In this document: piece by piece, positions 31,242 to 40,220 of the stretch
Layout: each line of letters begins with the position of its first letter
How positions within the stretch are numbered: the stretch's first letter is position 1
Source of the DNA: Oscillospiraceae bacterium
GTDB lineage: Bacteria; Bacillota; Clostridia; Oscillospirales; Oscillospiraceae
DNA: 64,000 nucleotides
Direction of reading: 5' to 3'
Assembly (NCBI GenBank): GCA_017405865.1
Contig: JAFQZN010000007.1
Span: forward strand, 1-64,000
Translations under genes and position numbers: made by a program
Notes under the pieces: generated by a model
The model's database searches: none
The model's input: the letters and a program-made list of their open reading frames with translations, nothing else
What the model was told of the DNA's origin: nothing

Positions 31242-31270
31242 TTGCTTTTTCCTTCGCGGCGGTTTATCAT
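31242..31270 (+). promoter_or_regulatory. Promoter for the MATE-ATPase gene
   Basis: TTGCTT (31242-31247), 17 bases, TATCAT (31265-31270), followed after about 12 bases by AAGGAAAGGGG, the ribosome site for the start at 31300. Confidence 0.5.
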
Positions 31271-31299
31271 AATTGTGAGATGAAGGAAAGGGGATCGTC

Positions 31300-33156
31300 T
31301 TGACCTTGAAAGCTTCCATCGGATCGAGAATGAAACGGCAAAAAGATGTCATTTCCAAAATGTTCTTCTCTGCTTCGATTGCCATGATGTTCACGGTGCT
31401 TGTCGGCACGGCGGCGCAGTTCTTCGACGGGGTCATAACCAGCAGGTTTTTAGGAAATGACGCATATTCCGCAATCGCCCTGTTCGGACCGTTGAACGGC
31501 ATATTCCTTATGCTGGCGGCTTTCATTGCCTCCGGGAATCAGATCATCTGCGCCGGCTATATCGGCGAAGGGAAAAAGGATACGGCAAACAACGTATTCT
31601 CCTTCTGCATTCTGGCAGGACTGGTGACTGCCGCGCTTCTGATCCTGCTCTGTGTTGTGATCCCGGATCCGATGCTGGCGTTCTGCGGCGTGACAAAGGG
31701 CGGCAATCCCGTCATTTACGAAAACATGCGCTCCTTTCTGCACGGATACCTGTTTGGTATCCCGGCGCTGATCGCTGTGCAGATTATAGGTCCGATCGTC
31801 ATTCTCGACAACGGCAAAAAGGTTTTCAGCTTGTCGGCGATTGTTATGTGCGGAACAGACATCGCGCTCGATCTTCTCAATGCGCTGGTTCTGCACGGCG
31901 GAACCTTCGGAATGGGAATTGCCACCTCCGTATCCTTGACAATCCAGCTTCTGATGCTTGTTACGTTTCTGCTGCGTAAGGAAGGTCGTTCACACTTTAC
32001 TCTGAAAGCATTTCGCCCCAAGGAGATTGCCGAGCTTGCGAAAGCCGGTTCGCCGACGCTGGTGCAGAGTTTGGCTGTCAGTTTGCGGGATGTCACCATT
32101 AACCGTCTCAACCTGTTCTTTGCCGTTTCCACGGCGGCAATCGTCGCCAGAGGCATCCAGTATGATTTCAACATGGTTCTCTTTTGTATTTCAGACGGAA
32201 TCGCAAATACAATGGTCTCCATGTCGGGCATCTATCACAGTGCCAGCGACAGGGTCGGACTCCGGCGCGTTTTTAAATACGGCATTAACCTTTCGGCGCG
32301 TTTTGCCGCCGTAACGTTCGCCGCTGTTTTCCTCCTTTCCCCACAGATCGCCGGTTTCTATACGTCAGACGAGGAGACGCTTTCGTTCAGTATTTTTGCG
32401 ATCTGCTGCATGGCGCTTTCCCAGCTCGCGGATATCCCGATCTGCATCTATATTAACTATCTGAAGGGCATCCGCAAACACCGCATCGTGATTCTCCTGA
32501 ATATCCTGGACCGGTTCGTTCTCCCCGTAGCCTCTGCGGTGGCACTGGCATTCTTATTCGGCTCGAAAGGGCTGCTCGCCTCCATTGCGCTGGGCAAACT
32601 CCTGTTGTCCGGAACGATTCTTCTGATCCTCTGCCTGAAAAACAAGCAGTTTCCCCGAAGCGTGGAGCAGTTTATGCTTCTGCCCGAAAACTTCGGCGGC
32701 GGCAGCAGTGCGAATCTTTACGGTAGCGTCAATTCGATCGAAGACGTTATGCGTGAAAGCCAGCAGATCCAGGAATTTTGCCTTAAGCAGGGAACCGATA
32801 AGAAAAGCGCAATGCGGATGATGCTGTTTATGGAGGAAATGGCAGGCAATATCGTTGAGCACAGTAACCCCGACACACAGAAAGCATCCGGCGCGGAATA
32901 CCGCCTGTTTGTCAACGATAACAGAATCTGCCTGACGCTGCGTGATTATAATAAAGCCTTCGACCCCATCGCGTGGCATCAAGCCAATTCGGACAGAGCG
33001 CTCGACGAGGGAACGGGAATCCGTGTGGTCATGGCGCTTGCGGAGGATATCCGCTATTTCAACGCCTTTAACAGCAATAATCTGGTCCTTTGGCTGGACG
33101 CAGCAAAAGGGTCGTATTCTCATACAAAAGAAAAAGCGCTAACCGGAAAGAACTGA
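31300..33156 (+). CDS. MATE-family transporter fused to a C-terminal anti-sigma-like ATP-binding domain
   Basis: The 618-aa protein starts with TTG at 31300 (AGGAAAGGGG 6-10 bases before); an ATG at 31330 is the alternative. Residues about 20-460 are a MATE transporter with twelve hydrophobic segments and MATE-type blocks (FFDGVITSRFLGNDAYSAIA, GMGIATSVSLTIQLLMLVTF). Residues about 480-610 resemble a HATPase_c domain of the SpoIIAB/RsbW kind: FMEEMAGNIVEHS as the N-box and DEGTGIRVVMALA as the G-box. The fusion suggests transport controlled by, or coupled to, ATP binding or a partner-switching protein. Substrate unknown. Its stop is 17 bases before the Gfo/Idh gene, so the two are probably co-transcribed. 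Confidence 0.85.
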   Translation: MTLKASIGSRMKRQKDVISKMFFSASIAMMFTVLVGTAAQFFDGVITSRFLGNDAYSAIALFGPLNGIFLMLAAFIASGNQIICAGYIGEGKKDTANNVFSFCILAGLVTAALLILLCVVIPDPMLAFCGVTKGGNPVIYENMRSFLHGYLFGIPALIAVQIIGPIVILDNGKKVFSLSAIVMCGTDIALDLLNALVLHGGTFGMGIATSVSLTIQLLMLVTFLLRKEGRSHFTLKAFRPKEIAELAKAGSPTLVQSLAVSLRDVTINRLNLFFAVSTAAIVARGIQYDFNMVLFCISDGIANTMVSMSGIYHSASDRVGLRRVFKYGINLSARFAAVTFAAVFLLSPQIAGFYTSDEETLSFSIFAICCMALSQLADIPICIYINYLKGIRKHRIVILLNILDRFVLPVASAVALAFLFGSKGLLASIALGKLLLSGTILLILCLKNKQFPRSVEQFMLLPENFGGGSSANLYGSVNSIEDVMRESQQIQEFCLKQGTDKKSAMRMMLFMEEMAGNIVEHSNPDTQKASGAEYRLFVNDNRICLTLRDYNKAFDPIAWHQANSDRALDEGTGIRVVMALAEDIRYFNAFNSNNLVLWLDAAKGSYSHTKEKALTGKN

Positions 33157-33173
33157 CAAGGAGAAGTTTTAGC

Positions 33174-34541
33174 ATGTCAAAAAAATGTCATCTGATCGTT
33201 GTGGGGTTTGACGAGATCGTTCTGAACAAGTATCTGGGTCTTGTGGACGAAGCAATCAAAGAAGAGGTGCTTGACGGGTTCTCGATCGTCGACCTTGCGA
33301 AGGAAAGGGATGAGATCGAAAAACGTTTGGCAAGGGCCCTCATCCAGCCGGAAAAAACATACTATCTGCAAACGCCCGATCTGCTGCATGAGGCGGAGCA
33401 GCTGGCGGAATTCGACGTCATTGCGCGGGAGATCCAGAGCAGGCACGGTGCGGTCAAGGTCTACATCGCGACGGAAGTGAGCTATCATGAGCGATACCTG
33501 AAATACTGCGTGGAGCACGGCATCTCCTGTTTGATAGAAAAGCCGGTCTTTCTGCCGCAAAAGGACGGAAAATACTGCCCGGAGGTTATGACCGAGCAGA
33601 TGAACTATTATGTGGAACAGGCGGAAAAGAACCACTGCAACGTCTCGGTCATGACGCTGGGCAGATGCCACGAGATATACGCCGACGTCGTGTATAATAT
33701 GATCAAAGAGAAAATGCTGAAATACCAGGCTCCGCTGACCTCTTTTCATATCAAGCACGCGGGCGGCGTCTGGAATCTGCACCGGGAATACCTGACGCGG
33801 GAGGATCACCCCTATCGCTATGGCTACGGAATGCTGATGCACGGAGGCTATCATTATGTGGACCTGCTGGCACGCTTTCTGCTGCTGAACAAGATGATCT
33901 TCCCCGAGAAGCAGTTTGAGATCGCCTTCACCTCTTACGCGGCGTATCCGACCGATCAGAATGACCGGATCCCGAAGCCGATCAGTGAGCGCTTCGACGA
34001 CAACTGTCCGGATTGGTGGCAGAACGAGGGAAAGGGCATCGCATGGGGCGAGACGGACATCACCTCGACGTTCTGCCTGCGGGACAAGGAAACGAAACGG
34101 GTCATCACGCTGGGCACGATTGCCATGGAGCAGACGACGCCATCCGTCCGGACCTGGAAGGAATTCCCGGATAAGCTATACAATAAGAACGGCAGAGTGT
34201 CCAATCTGGATATGGAGATCCAGCTCTCTACCCTCTTCGCCGCCAGCGTCAAGTGCTACAAGATCCCCCGTGACGACGGAAAATTCGTGGAGCACGTTCC
34301 GGTCAAGCCGCATATCATCACAAGAGCCAATCCCAAGCTGCTGCCCGACGAGGAATACGAAATGAAAAAGGTCTATCCCGAGGTTTACAACAGCACCAGC
34401 AATAAGCGGATCATGACCCGCTGGCTGCGGGACGAGGAGACTGTCAGCACATTAAGGGAGCACCTGCCCGTTATGAAGCTGATGCAAACCATCGCTTTCT
34501 CTTTGGAAAAGCAGGGCGAATCCGTCGTCGCGGACTTTTAG
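33174..34541 (+). CDS. Gfo/Idh/MocA-like oxidoreductase
   Basis: The 455-aa protein starts at the ATG with AAGGAGAAG eight bases upstream; the frame is open further upstream but overlaps the MATE gene. The conserved EKP motif appears as CLIEKPVFLPQKDG near residue 122, with a later HGGYHYVDLLARF that matches the catalytic His region of the family. The N-terminal dinucleotide-binding turn is degenerate (LIVVGFDEIVLN rather than GxGxxG), so NAD(P) use is uncertain. Family members oxidise or reduce sugars, inositols or related polyols. Downstream of a MATE-ATPase fusion it may handle the transported compound or its precursor. Cytosolic. Confidence 0.72.
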   Translation: MSKKCHLIVVGFDEIVLNKYLGLVDEAIKEEVLDGFSIVDLAKERDEIEKRLARALIQPEKTYYLQTPDLLHEAEQLAEFDVIAREIQSRHGAVKVYIATEVSYHERYLKYCVEHGISCLIEKPVFLPQKDGKYCPEVMTEQMNYYVEQAEKNHCNVSVMTLGRCHEIYADVVYNMIKEKMLKYQAPLTSFHIKHAGGVWNLHREYLTREDHPYRYGYGMLMHGGYHYVDLLARFLLLNKMIFPEKQFEIAFTSYAAYPTDQNDRIPKPISERFDDNCPDWWQNEGKGIAWGETDITSTFCLRDKETKRVITLGTIAMEQTTPSVRTWKEFPDKLYNKNGRVSNLDMEIQLSTLFAASVKCYKIPRDDGKFVEHVPVKPHIITRANPKLLPDEEYEMKKVYPEVYNSTSNKRIMTRWLRDEETVSTLREHLPVMKLMQTIAFSLEKQGESVVADF

Positions 34542-34587
34542 ACAATATAGAGAAAAAGCAACCGTTGCTTCTCTCTCGGGCTTAACT

Positions 34588-34637
34588 CCACCACTGGAAA
34601 AGGGACATCCGAATGGATGTCCCTTTTCCAGTGGTGG
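34588..34637. terminator. Perfect bidirectional terminator
   Basis: ccaccactggaaaagggaca / tgtcccttttccagtggtgg forms an uninterrupted stem of about 22 bp with a short loop (ccgaatgg region). It starts one base past the rhaD stop and serves the convergent Gfo/Idh gene as well. Confidence 0.9.
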
Positions 34638-34638
34638 T

Positions 34639-35454
34639 TTATTCGCTTAAGTACCCTTTGCGCGCCTTGACGCCGAAGTGGGCTTCCAGCTGATGCATGG
34701 CCTCGTCGGAGATGGTGTTGACAAGGGGCAAATGAGCGATCTTCATGTAGATTTCTGCAGCTTTCTCTGCGGTCTCAATCAGTCCGAAGGTCTCGTCCAG
34801 GTCCTTTCCCGCGCCGTAGATGCCGTGCTGCGCCCATACGACGAGACGCGCCGTCTGCATTTTTTTCGCTGTGGCTTCGCCGATCTCGTTGGTACCGCAG
34901 AGCATCCAGGGCAGCACGTTCACGCCGTCTGGGAAGACCACGATGCACTCGGTACACATTTGCCACAGAGTCCGGGTGAACGCCCGCTCGTCCAGCGTAT
35001 GCACGTAGGTCATCGCCAGCAGATTTGCCGGGTGGCAATGCATGACCACGCGGTTGTCCGGATCAACCTTGAGGCGGGCGATGTGGCTCATCATGTGGGC
35101 AGGAAACTCGGATGTAAACTTCCCACCGTCCGTGAAGCCCCAAAGGAGTTCCGCCTTCGTGCCGTTTTCGATCAGCCGCACGATGCCGAGATTCTTACAG
35201 GGCTCGTACTGCACGTTCTTGAAATACTTGCCGGTGCCGGTGACCAGGAAATACTTCCCTTCCAGTTCGGGTGCCTCGAAGCCCGTGGGGATCGTGCGGA
35301 TCACAGCGTTCAGATCCAGGTATTCAGTCAATTCGTTTTCATCCAGCAGCACGGAGACGTTGCCTCCGTTGCGCTCGTCCCAGCCGTGGGCATACATATT
35401 GGTGACGGTACGGATCAGCTCCACAACCACAGGAGCGGTCAGAATGTCTTTCAT
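34639..35454 (-). CDS. rhaD: Rhamnulose-1-phosphate aldolase
   Basis: The 271-aa class II aldolase splits L-rhamnulose 1-phosphate into DHAP and L-lactaldehyde. Zinc ligands show as MHCHPAN (HxH pair) and WAQHGIYGAG (third His), with the N-terminal NGGNVSVLLDE phosphate-binding loop near residues 30-40. Length matches RhaD (about 274 aa). The start at 35454 overlaps the rhaA stop by four bases (ATGA); the longer open frame upstream is a rhaA shadow. Last gene of the rhamnose operon, immediately before a perfect terminator. Cytosolic. Confidence 0.95.
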   Translation of the reverse strand: MKDILTAPVVVELIRTVTNMYAHGWDERNGGNVSVLLDENELTEYLDLNAVIRTIPTGFEAPELEGKYFLVTGTGKYFKNVQYEPCKNLGIVRLIENGTKAELLWGFTDGGKFTSEFPAHMMSHIARLKVDPDNRVVMHCHPANLLAMTYVHTLDERAFTRTLWQMCTECIVVFPDGVNVLPWMLCGTNEIGEATAKKMQTARLVVWAQHGIYGAGKDLDETFGLIETAEKAAEIYMKIAHLPLVNTISDEAMHQLEAHFGVKARKGYLSE

Positions 35455-36707
35455 GCTCTCGCCTCCAGTACTTCTCTTTCGTATCGTTCGATTTCCGGAT
35501 ACCACGCTCCGTCGACCGGCTTGCCGCAGCGGCGGCAGTATTCGTCCCATACCTCGCCGAACGGCAGTGTTTTCAGCTCCTCCTGCACCGCCATGAGCTT
35601 GCTGAGCTTCCCTGCGTCTTGCAGGGCTTTCAGTTCTTCGTTCGGCTGAAGCAATGCAAACAGCAGGGCTTTCTGAACGTTCCGGTAGCCGGTGACCCAT
35701 GCAGAAATGCGGTTGACGGAGGCGTCAAAATAGTCCAGCGCGATGTTGACCTTGCCCTCCAGACCGCCACAGCGGACGATCTCCTTGGCAATTTCCCGCG
35801 TTTCGTCATCAAACAGCACCACATGGTCGCTGTCCCAGCGGATGGGGCGGGTTACGTGCAGGGCGATCTCCGGGAAGAAGGTCAGCAGCGCAGGAATCTT
35901 GTCGCTGACGACCTCGGTGGGGTGGTAGTGTCCGTTGTCCATCAGAGGGATGCACTTATCCTTGTTCATTGCAGCGTAGGACAGCGCAAACTCACCGCTG
36001 CCAACGGTGTACGCCTCTACGCCGATGCCGAAGACCTTGCTTTCGATGCAGGGCTTGACCTTCCTGAAATCATACGGCTCGGAGAGAATTTCGTCAATGC
36101 TCTCCCGGTAGCGCATTCTCGGACCCATACGGTCTGCGGGAATGTCCTTGAAGCCGTCGCCGGTCCAGATATTCATGACGCAGGGCTCGCCTAATTCCTC
36201 GGCGAGATAAGAGGAAATGCGAATGCAGGCTTTGCCGTGGTCGATCCAGAATTTTCTTGTCTCTGCGTTGGGTGAGGACAGCGTCAAAGGGTCGCATTTG
36301 GGATGGGAGAAAAAGGTCGGATTGAAATCGCAGCCGAGTCCGCGCGCCTTGCAATAATCGACCCATTTCTGAAAATGCTTCGGCTCCAGCTTGTCGCGAT
36401 CCGCCCATGCGCCGTCTTCAAAGATGGCGTAGGAGGCGTGCAGATTCATCTTCGGTCTGCCCGGGATCAGTTTCATGACCTCGTCGAGGTCTGCCATAAG
36501 TTCTTCCGGCGTTCGTGCTCTGCCCGGATAGTTGCCGGTGGTCTGAATGCCGCCGGTGAGGGGCTTGTTGGGATCGGTGTCAAAGCCGCGCACGTCGTCG
36601 CCCTGCCAGCAATGGAGGGAAACCGGAACGGTCTTCAGCCTTTCGATTGCAGCGTCTGCGTCGACGCCGTATTGGGCGTATTTGGTTTTCGCGTCGGTAT
36701 AACTCAT
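35451..36707 (-). CDS. rhaA: L-rhamnose isomerase
   Basis: The 418-aa protein converts L-rhamnose to L-rhamnulose using divalent metals. The family signatures are clear: VSLHCWQGDDVRGFD near residue 30, NLHASYAIFEDGAWADRD near 105, DFNPTFFSHPKCDPLTLSSP near 150, and MDNGHYHPTE, the metal-binding region, near 257. Length equals the usual 415-425 aa. It overlaps both neighbours by four bases (rhaB upstream, rhaD downstream), indicating translational coupling in the operon. Nothing unusual is seen. Confidence 0.96.
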   Translation of the reverse strand: MSYTDAKTKYAQYGVDADAAIERLKTVPVSLHCWQGDDVRGFDTDPNKPLTGGIQTTGNYPGRARTPEELMADLDEVMKLIPGRPKMNLHASYAIFEDGAWADRDKLEPKHFQKWVDYCKARGLGCDFNPTFFSHPKCDPLTLSSPNAETRKFWIDHGKACIRISSYLAEELGEPCVMNIWTGDGFKDIPADRMGPRMRYRESIDEILSEPYDFRKVKPCIESKVFGIGVEAYTVGSGEFALSYAAMNKDKCIPLMDNGHYHPTEVVSDKIPALLTFFPEIALHVTRPIRWDSDHVVLFDDETREIAKEIVRCGGLEGKVNIALDYFDASVNRISAWVTGYRNVQKALLFALLQPNEELKALQDAGKLSKLMAVQEELKTLPFGEVWDEYCRRCGKPVDGAWYPEIERYEREVLEARA

Positions 36708-38005
36708 TTGTCTGCCTCCATCTGCGCTTTCAGATTACCGATCGCCGTCGCCTCAATCGGCAGGGCGATCACCTGCTTTTGGGTAAAATGCGCGGTCAAA
36801 TCATTCAGGAATTGGTTTTTTGCACCGCCGCCGACGATACACAGTCTTTCATAGGTTTTGCCTGTGTTCCGTTCCAGTTCATCCAAGGCGTATTTATAGC
36901 TCAATGCCAGACTGCGGTAGGCGCAGCGAAAATAGTCTGCCGGACGCGACGGCTTTGTTTCCAGCGACATATCAAAGGCTGCTTTCATCCGGCTGGGAGA
37001 GAGAAAAAGTTCCGCATCGGCATTGACGAGCTCATCAAATCTGCTCGCTTTGGCATCCTCAACGATCTCCGAAAAGGGCTTATCGGGGCAGAGCTCCGCA
37101 CGCAGGCGGTTTACCAGCCACAAGCCCATGATGTTCTTTTGATAACGATTGTAGCCAACGCCGCCCTCGTTCGACCAGTTGCCGCTCTGGCTTCGGTCGT
37201 CGGTCAAGGGCTTCGGGGTTTTTACGCCCAGCAGCGACCAAGTGCCGGAGGAAATATAGGGCATCCATTCATTCATCGGGATCCCCTCCACCGCCGAGGC
37301 GGTGTCATGCGTGGCGCATAGCACGACCGCACAGTTTCCGCCGAGTTCCTTTTCCAGTTCCGGCGTCAAGCGTCCGAGCGGCTCGCCCGATCGATATAGG
37401 GACGGGAACAAGCGCTCTGGCAGCTGCAGCGCAGAGATGAGCGTCTTGTCAAACTCCCGTGTCTCGACACTGACCAATCCTGTCGTGGTAGCGTTTGTAT
37501 ATTCCTTTTTCTTCACGCCGGTCAGCTTGTAAAGCAGGTATTCCGGCACCATGAGGAAGTCTGTCGCTCTGTCAAGGCGACCCGTCAGCCGGTCGGCGCA
37601 GAGCTGGTAGACGGTGTTGAACGGCTGGTACTGGCAGCCGGTGTGCCGGTAGAGGGTATAGAACGGCACTCTGGCGTGCGCAGCTTCGACGACCGATTCC
37701 GTCCGTTTATCACGGTAGGCATAGCAGGGTTCTATTTCCTTGTCGCCGTCCATGAGGACGTAATCGCAGCCCCAGGTGTCAACGGACAGGCTTTCAATAC
37801 GCGGATACTTGGAAAAAGCGGCTTTGATTCCTGCCTTCACGCAGGCGAGCAACGCCTTCATATTCCAAACCAGATGACCGTTTTCTTCCGTCACACCGTT
37901 TGGAAAGCGGTAGACCTCTTCGGTTTTCAGAACTCCGTTCTCAATCCAGCCGACAATGTGCCGACCGGAGGAAGCTCCGATATCAATTGCAAGATAGTAT
38001 TTCAT
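36704..38005 (-). CDS. rhaB: Rhamnulokinase (FGGY family)
   Basis: The 433-aa sugar kinase phosphorylates L-rhamnulose at O-1. N-terminal YLAIDIGASSGRHIVGWIE is the phosphate-1 motif of RhaB, VDTWGCDYVLMD follows near residue 75, CATHDTASAVEGIP is the adenosine-side motif near 230, and LCIVGGGAKNQFLNDLTA is the C-terminal nucleotide motif. Length is slightly short of E. coli RhaB (489 aa) but matches Firmicute forms. It overlaps the GH78-like gene and rhaA by four bases each. Cytosolic. Confidence 0.95.
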   Translation of the reverse strand: MKYYLAIDIGASSGRHIVGWIENGVLKTEEVYRFPNGVTEENGHLVWNMKALLACVKAGIKAAFSKYPRIESLSVDTWGCDYVLMDGDKEIEPCYAYRDKRTESVVEAAHARVPFYTLYRHTGCQYQPFNTVYQLCADRLTGRLDRATDFLMVPEYLLYKLTGVKKKEYTNATTTGLVSVETREFDKTLISALQLPERLFPSLYRSGEPLGRLTPELEKELGGNCAVVLCATHDTASAVEGIPMNEWMPYISSGTWSLLGVKTPKPLTDDRSQSGNWSNEGGVGYNRYQKNIMGLWLVNRLRAELCPDKPFSEIVEDAKASRFDELVNADAELFLSPSRMKAAFDMSLETKPSRPADYFRCAYRSLALSYKYALDELERNTGKTYERLCIVGGGAKNQFLNDLTAHFTQKQVIALPIEATAIGNLKAQMEADK

Positions 38006-39522
38006 TGCCCGTCACGATCCAAGTGAAATTTTCGGAGAAAATACGCAGGTCCGCAGCTCCAGGCGTGGCAGTAGCTGTTGACGATGGTTCCGCCATAGGG
38101 GGATTCGTTGGGATTTTTCGGATTGTAGAGCTCCCAGAAGGTATCCGCACCGTCTTCAACCATACCGCCCCAATACGCTTTCAGAACGGAAAGCGCTTTC
38201 TTGCGATCTCCGACCTCCAAAAGCGCCGTCACGTAGTGATGGTAAAGATAGGGCGTCACCATACCGACCGCATCTGTACGCTCCATCCGCTGCAGCAGTG
38301 CGCTTCCCTCCTGTTCAGAAAGAACTCCGCCCAAAATTGCCCAGATCTGACTTGCCCATGAGACTTGGCGCGCTTCGCCGCTGGCAAAGCAGGATAGCGC
38401 ATCGTCCCAAAAGCAGGTGCGCATAGCGTCTGCCCCTGCCTGCCATCTGCTTTGGAGCGCGGAAAGCACGGGGTCCTGCACAAGCGCGGCGATCCGCTGC
38501 CCCGCCTTGAGGCAATAGAGATATACGCCCATGAGAGACGCCTGCTTGTTCAGTTCGAGCGACCAGTCGATAAAGCACCAGCCCAGTCGCTCGCAGTCGG
38601 GGAATACGCCGCCGTTTAATTGCGTTTTTGCGATTTCAAGCTGCCGTAAGGCGGTCGGCCAGAGCTCCCGCAGCGTTTGTTCGTCGCCGCTTGCCTCATA
38701 ATAGTCCAGCAGCGCAGGAACAAAGAGCATCGAGTAGTCCGGAAGGAACGTGTCGTCCGCCTCCGGCTCCGGCTCTAAAAAGATGGCTGCAGAGAGCAAA
38801 CCGTCCTCCCTCGGAAGCGCTGCAAAGAGATACAGGCAACCCTTGACCATATCGTAGTTTTTGTAGGTTTCGTAATTTGCCAGCGCCTGCAGGCGAAGAT
38901 CGCCGAGCCAAAGGCGGCGGTCACGCTTCGGTCCGTCCTCAAAAACCCGCTGCATACAGTTGTGCAGCGTCCGGCAGGCAACGGCATCCATGCGCGCCAG
39001 CAGCGGATCATCCGTTTTCAGCGGCTGCAAGTCCGCGTTGTCCGCCGAGGAAACCGCCGTGCAGATGGCGTTTTCAACGGTCAGCTCGTATTTCGAGCTG
39101 ACGTCCAGCACCTCGATCTGCACGTAACGGAAGGCGTATCGGCGGGGCAGCCTCAGCGTACAGGGCAGCGTGTCAATATGGATCTGTTCCTGCTGGATCC
39201 AGCCCGTACTGATCCACCCGTGATACTCCTCGGCAGATTCAAACAGCTCGACCGGTCGCTCGGCAAACTGGAGACGGATCCAAGCCGGCGCATCCGGATG
39301 GCTGCCGACAAACCCAAGCTTGAGCGTCAGATAGCCGACCTGATGATCGCCGAAGTCAAGGACGATCCGATCTCCCTTTTTCATTGGGGCGCGCTGCAGT
39401 ACCTCCGTACGAATATCGTCCGCGTTTCCGGTCAGGCGCAGACTGCGCTTGCACAAAGCTTCCGTTTCCTTCGGCGTCGGCAGGCAGGAAAGCGCGGTAC
39501 TCAAAAATGCTTCATTTCGCAT
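38002..39522 (-). CDS. GH78-like alpha-L-rhamnosidase (six-hairpin), short cytoplasmic form
   Basis: The 506-aa protein resembles the C-terminal two-thirds of family GH78: a beta-sandwich region (about 1-150), then an alpha/alpha six-hairpin barrel containing FEDGPKRDRRLWLGDLRLQA near residue 191, the acidic catalytic loop. FLPDYSMLFVPALLDYYEAS, WCFIDWS and TFWELYNP also match the family. GH78 enzymes are often about 900 aa with extra binding domains; those are absent, as is a signal peptide, so it should act inside the cell on imported rhamnosides and feed rhaBAD directly. GGAGCC precedes the ATG, and a perfect palindrome lies in the 50-base gap upstream. Confidence 0.78.
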   Translation of the reverse strand: MRNEAFLSTALSCLPTPKETEALCKRSLRLTGNADDIRTEVLQRAPMKKGDRIVLDFGDHQVGYLTLKLGFVGSHPDAPAWIRLQFAERPVELFESAEEYHGWISTGWIQQEQIHIDTLPCTLRLPRRYAFRYVQIEVLDVSSKYELTVENAICTAVSSADNADLQPLKTDDPLLARMDAVACRTLHNCMQRVFEDGPKRDRRLWLGDLRLQALANYETYKNYDMVKGCLYLFAALPREDGLLSAAIFLEPEPEADDTFLPDYSMLFVPALLDYYEASGDEQTLRELWPTALRQLEIAKTQLNGGVFPDCERLGWCFIDWSLELNKQASLMGVYLYCLKAGQRIAALVQDPVLSALQSRWQAGADAMRTCFWDDALSCFASGEARQVSWASQIWAILGGVLSEQEGSALLQRMERTDAVGMVTPYLYHHYVTALLEVGDRKKALSVLKAYWGGMVEDGADTFWELYNPKNPNESPYGGTIVNSYCHAWSCGPAYFLRKFHLDRDGQ

Positions 39523-39536
39523 AACAGGCTCCTAAT

Positions 39537-39549
39537 ACGTTGACAACGT
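39537..39549. promoter_or_regulatory. Perfect 13-bp palindrome before the rhamnosidase gene
   Basis: ACGTTG-A-CAACGT is perfectly symmetric and sits between the pgmB stop and the rhamnosidase start. The size and shape fit a LacI-type operator, suggesting an internal control point that could separate the rhamnose-specific genes from the transporter genes. No -35/-10 was identified with confidence. Confidence 0.4.
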
Positions 39550-39572
39550 CAAGTTTTTCTCGCTTAACGCAG

Positions 39573-40208
39573 TCAAATGATACTTAAAAGTTCCGTAATG
39601 GACGACAGATTATAATCGCCGGCGGCTGCCTTCGCCGCGTCGCCGACGCAGGCGGCGCGCATATTCCCGCGATGGGCAGCCTCGGCGCCTGCAACGGCGT
39701 CCTCCACGACAAGGCAGCATTCCGGCGCGACGTCGAGCATCTGCGCCGCCTTTAAAAAGACCTCGGGATCGGGCTTGCTCTTGGTGATATTGTTGCCGTC
39801 GGAGACCGCGTCAAAGAAATCTGCAAGACCGATCTGCTGCAAAATAAACGGCGTGTTTTTCGAAGAAGACCCGATCGCCAGCTTCAAGCCGCGCTCTCTC
39901 AATGCAAGGAGCGTCGTTCTCACGTCCTCCGGCAGATCGCTCGGAGACATCTGCGCCAGCAGGGTCTTATAGGTTTCATTCTTTTGATCTGCTAAAGCCA
40001 GCTTTTCTGCCTCCGCCAGCGGCTCTGTGTAGTCCTCGAGGACGATCTCCAGACTTGCCATACGGCTGACGCCGCGAAGCCGGTTGTTCTTTTGGCGGTC
40101 AAACGGCACGCCGAGCTCGTCTGCAAGGCGTTTCCACGCTTGATAATGGTACTCATCCGTAAAGCAGATCACGCCGTCCAAATCAAAAATGATCGCTTGA
40201 AAAACCAT
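39573..40208 (-). CDS. pgmB: Beta-phosphoglucomutase (HAD family)
   Basis: The 211-aa HAD phosphatase-fold mutase has the nucleophile and acid Asp pair in FDLDGVICFTDEYHYQAW (residues 9 and 11 of the start), the beta-PGM specificity region RLRGVSRMASLEIVLE, GSSSKNTPFILQQIGL with the phosphate-binding Ser, and VVEDAVAGAEAAHRGNM binding Mg2+. It interconverts beta-glucose 1-phosphate and glucose 6-phosphate. No GH65 or other known inverting alpha-phosphorylase lies nearby; the adjacent GH3 enzyme may be the source of a beta-sugar phosphate. AGGGAGG precedes the ATG; 12 bases separate it from the GH3 gene. Confidence 0.9.
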   Translation of the reverse strand: MVFQAIIFDLDGVICFTDEYHYQAWKRLADELGVPFDRQKNNRLRGVSRMASLEIVLEDYTEPLAEAEKLALADQKNETYKTLLAQMSPSDLPEDVRTTLLALRERGLKLAIGSSSKNTPFILQQIGLADFFDAVSDGNNITKSKPDPEVFLKAAQMLDVAPECCLVVEDAVAGAEAAHRGNMRAACVGDAAKAAAGDYNLSSITELLSII

Positions 40209-40220
40209 GTTTTCTCCTCC

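Noticed and set aside
34639..35700. Longer 353-aa version of rhaD
   Set aside because: The extra N-terminus overlaps rhaA out of frame; the ATGA overlap and family length fix the start at 35,454.
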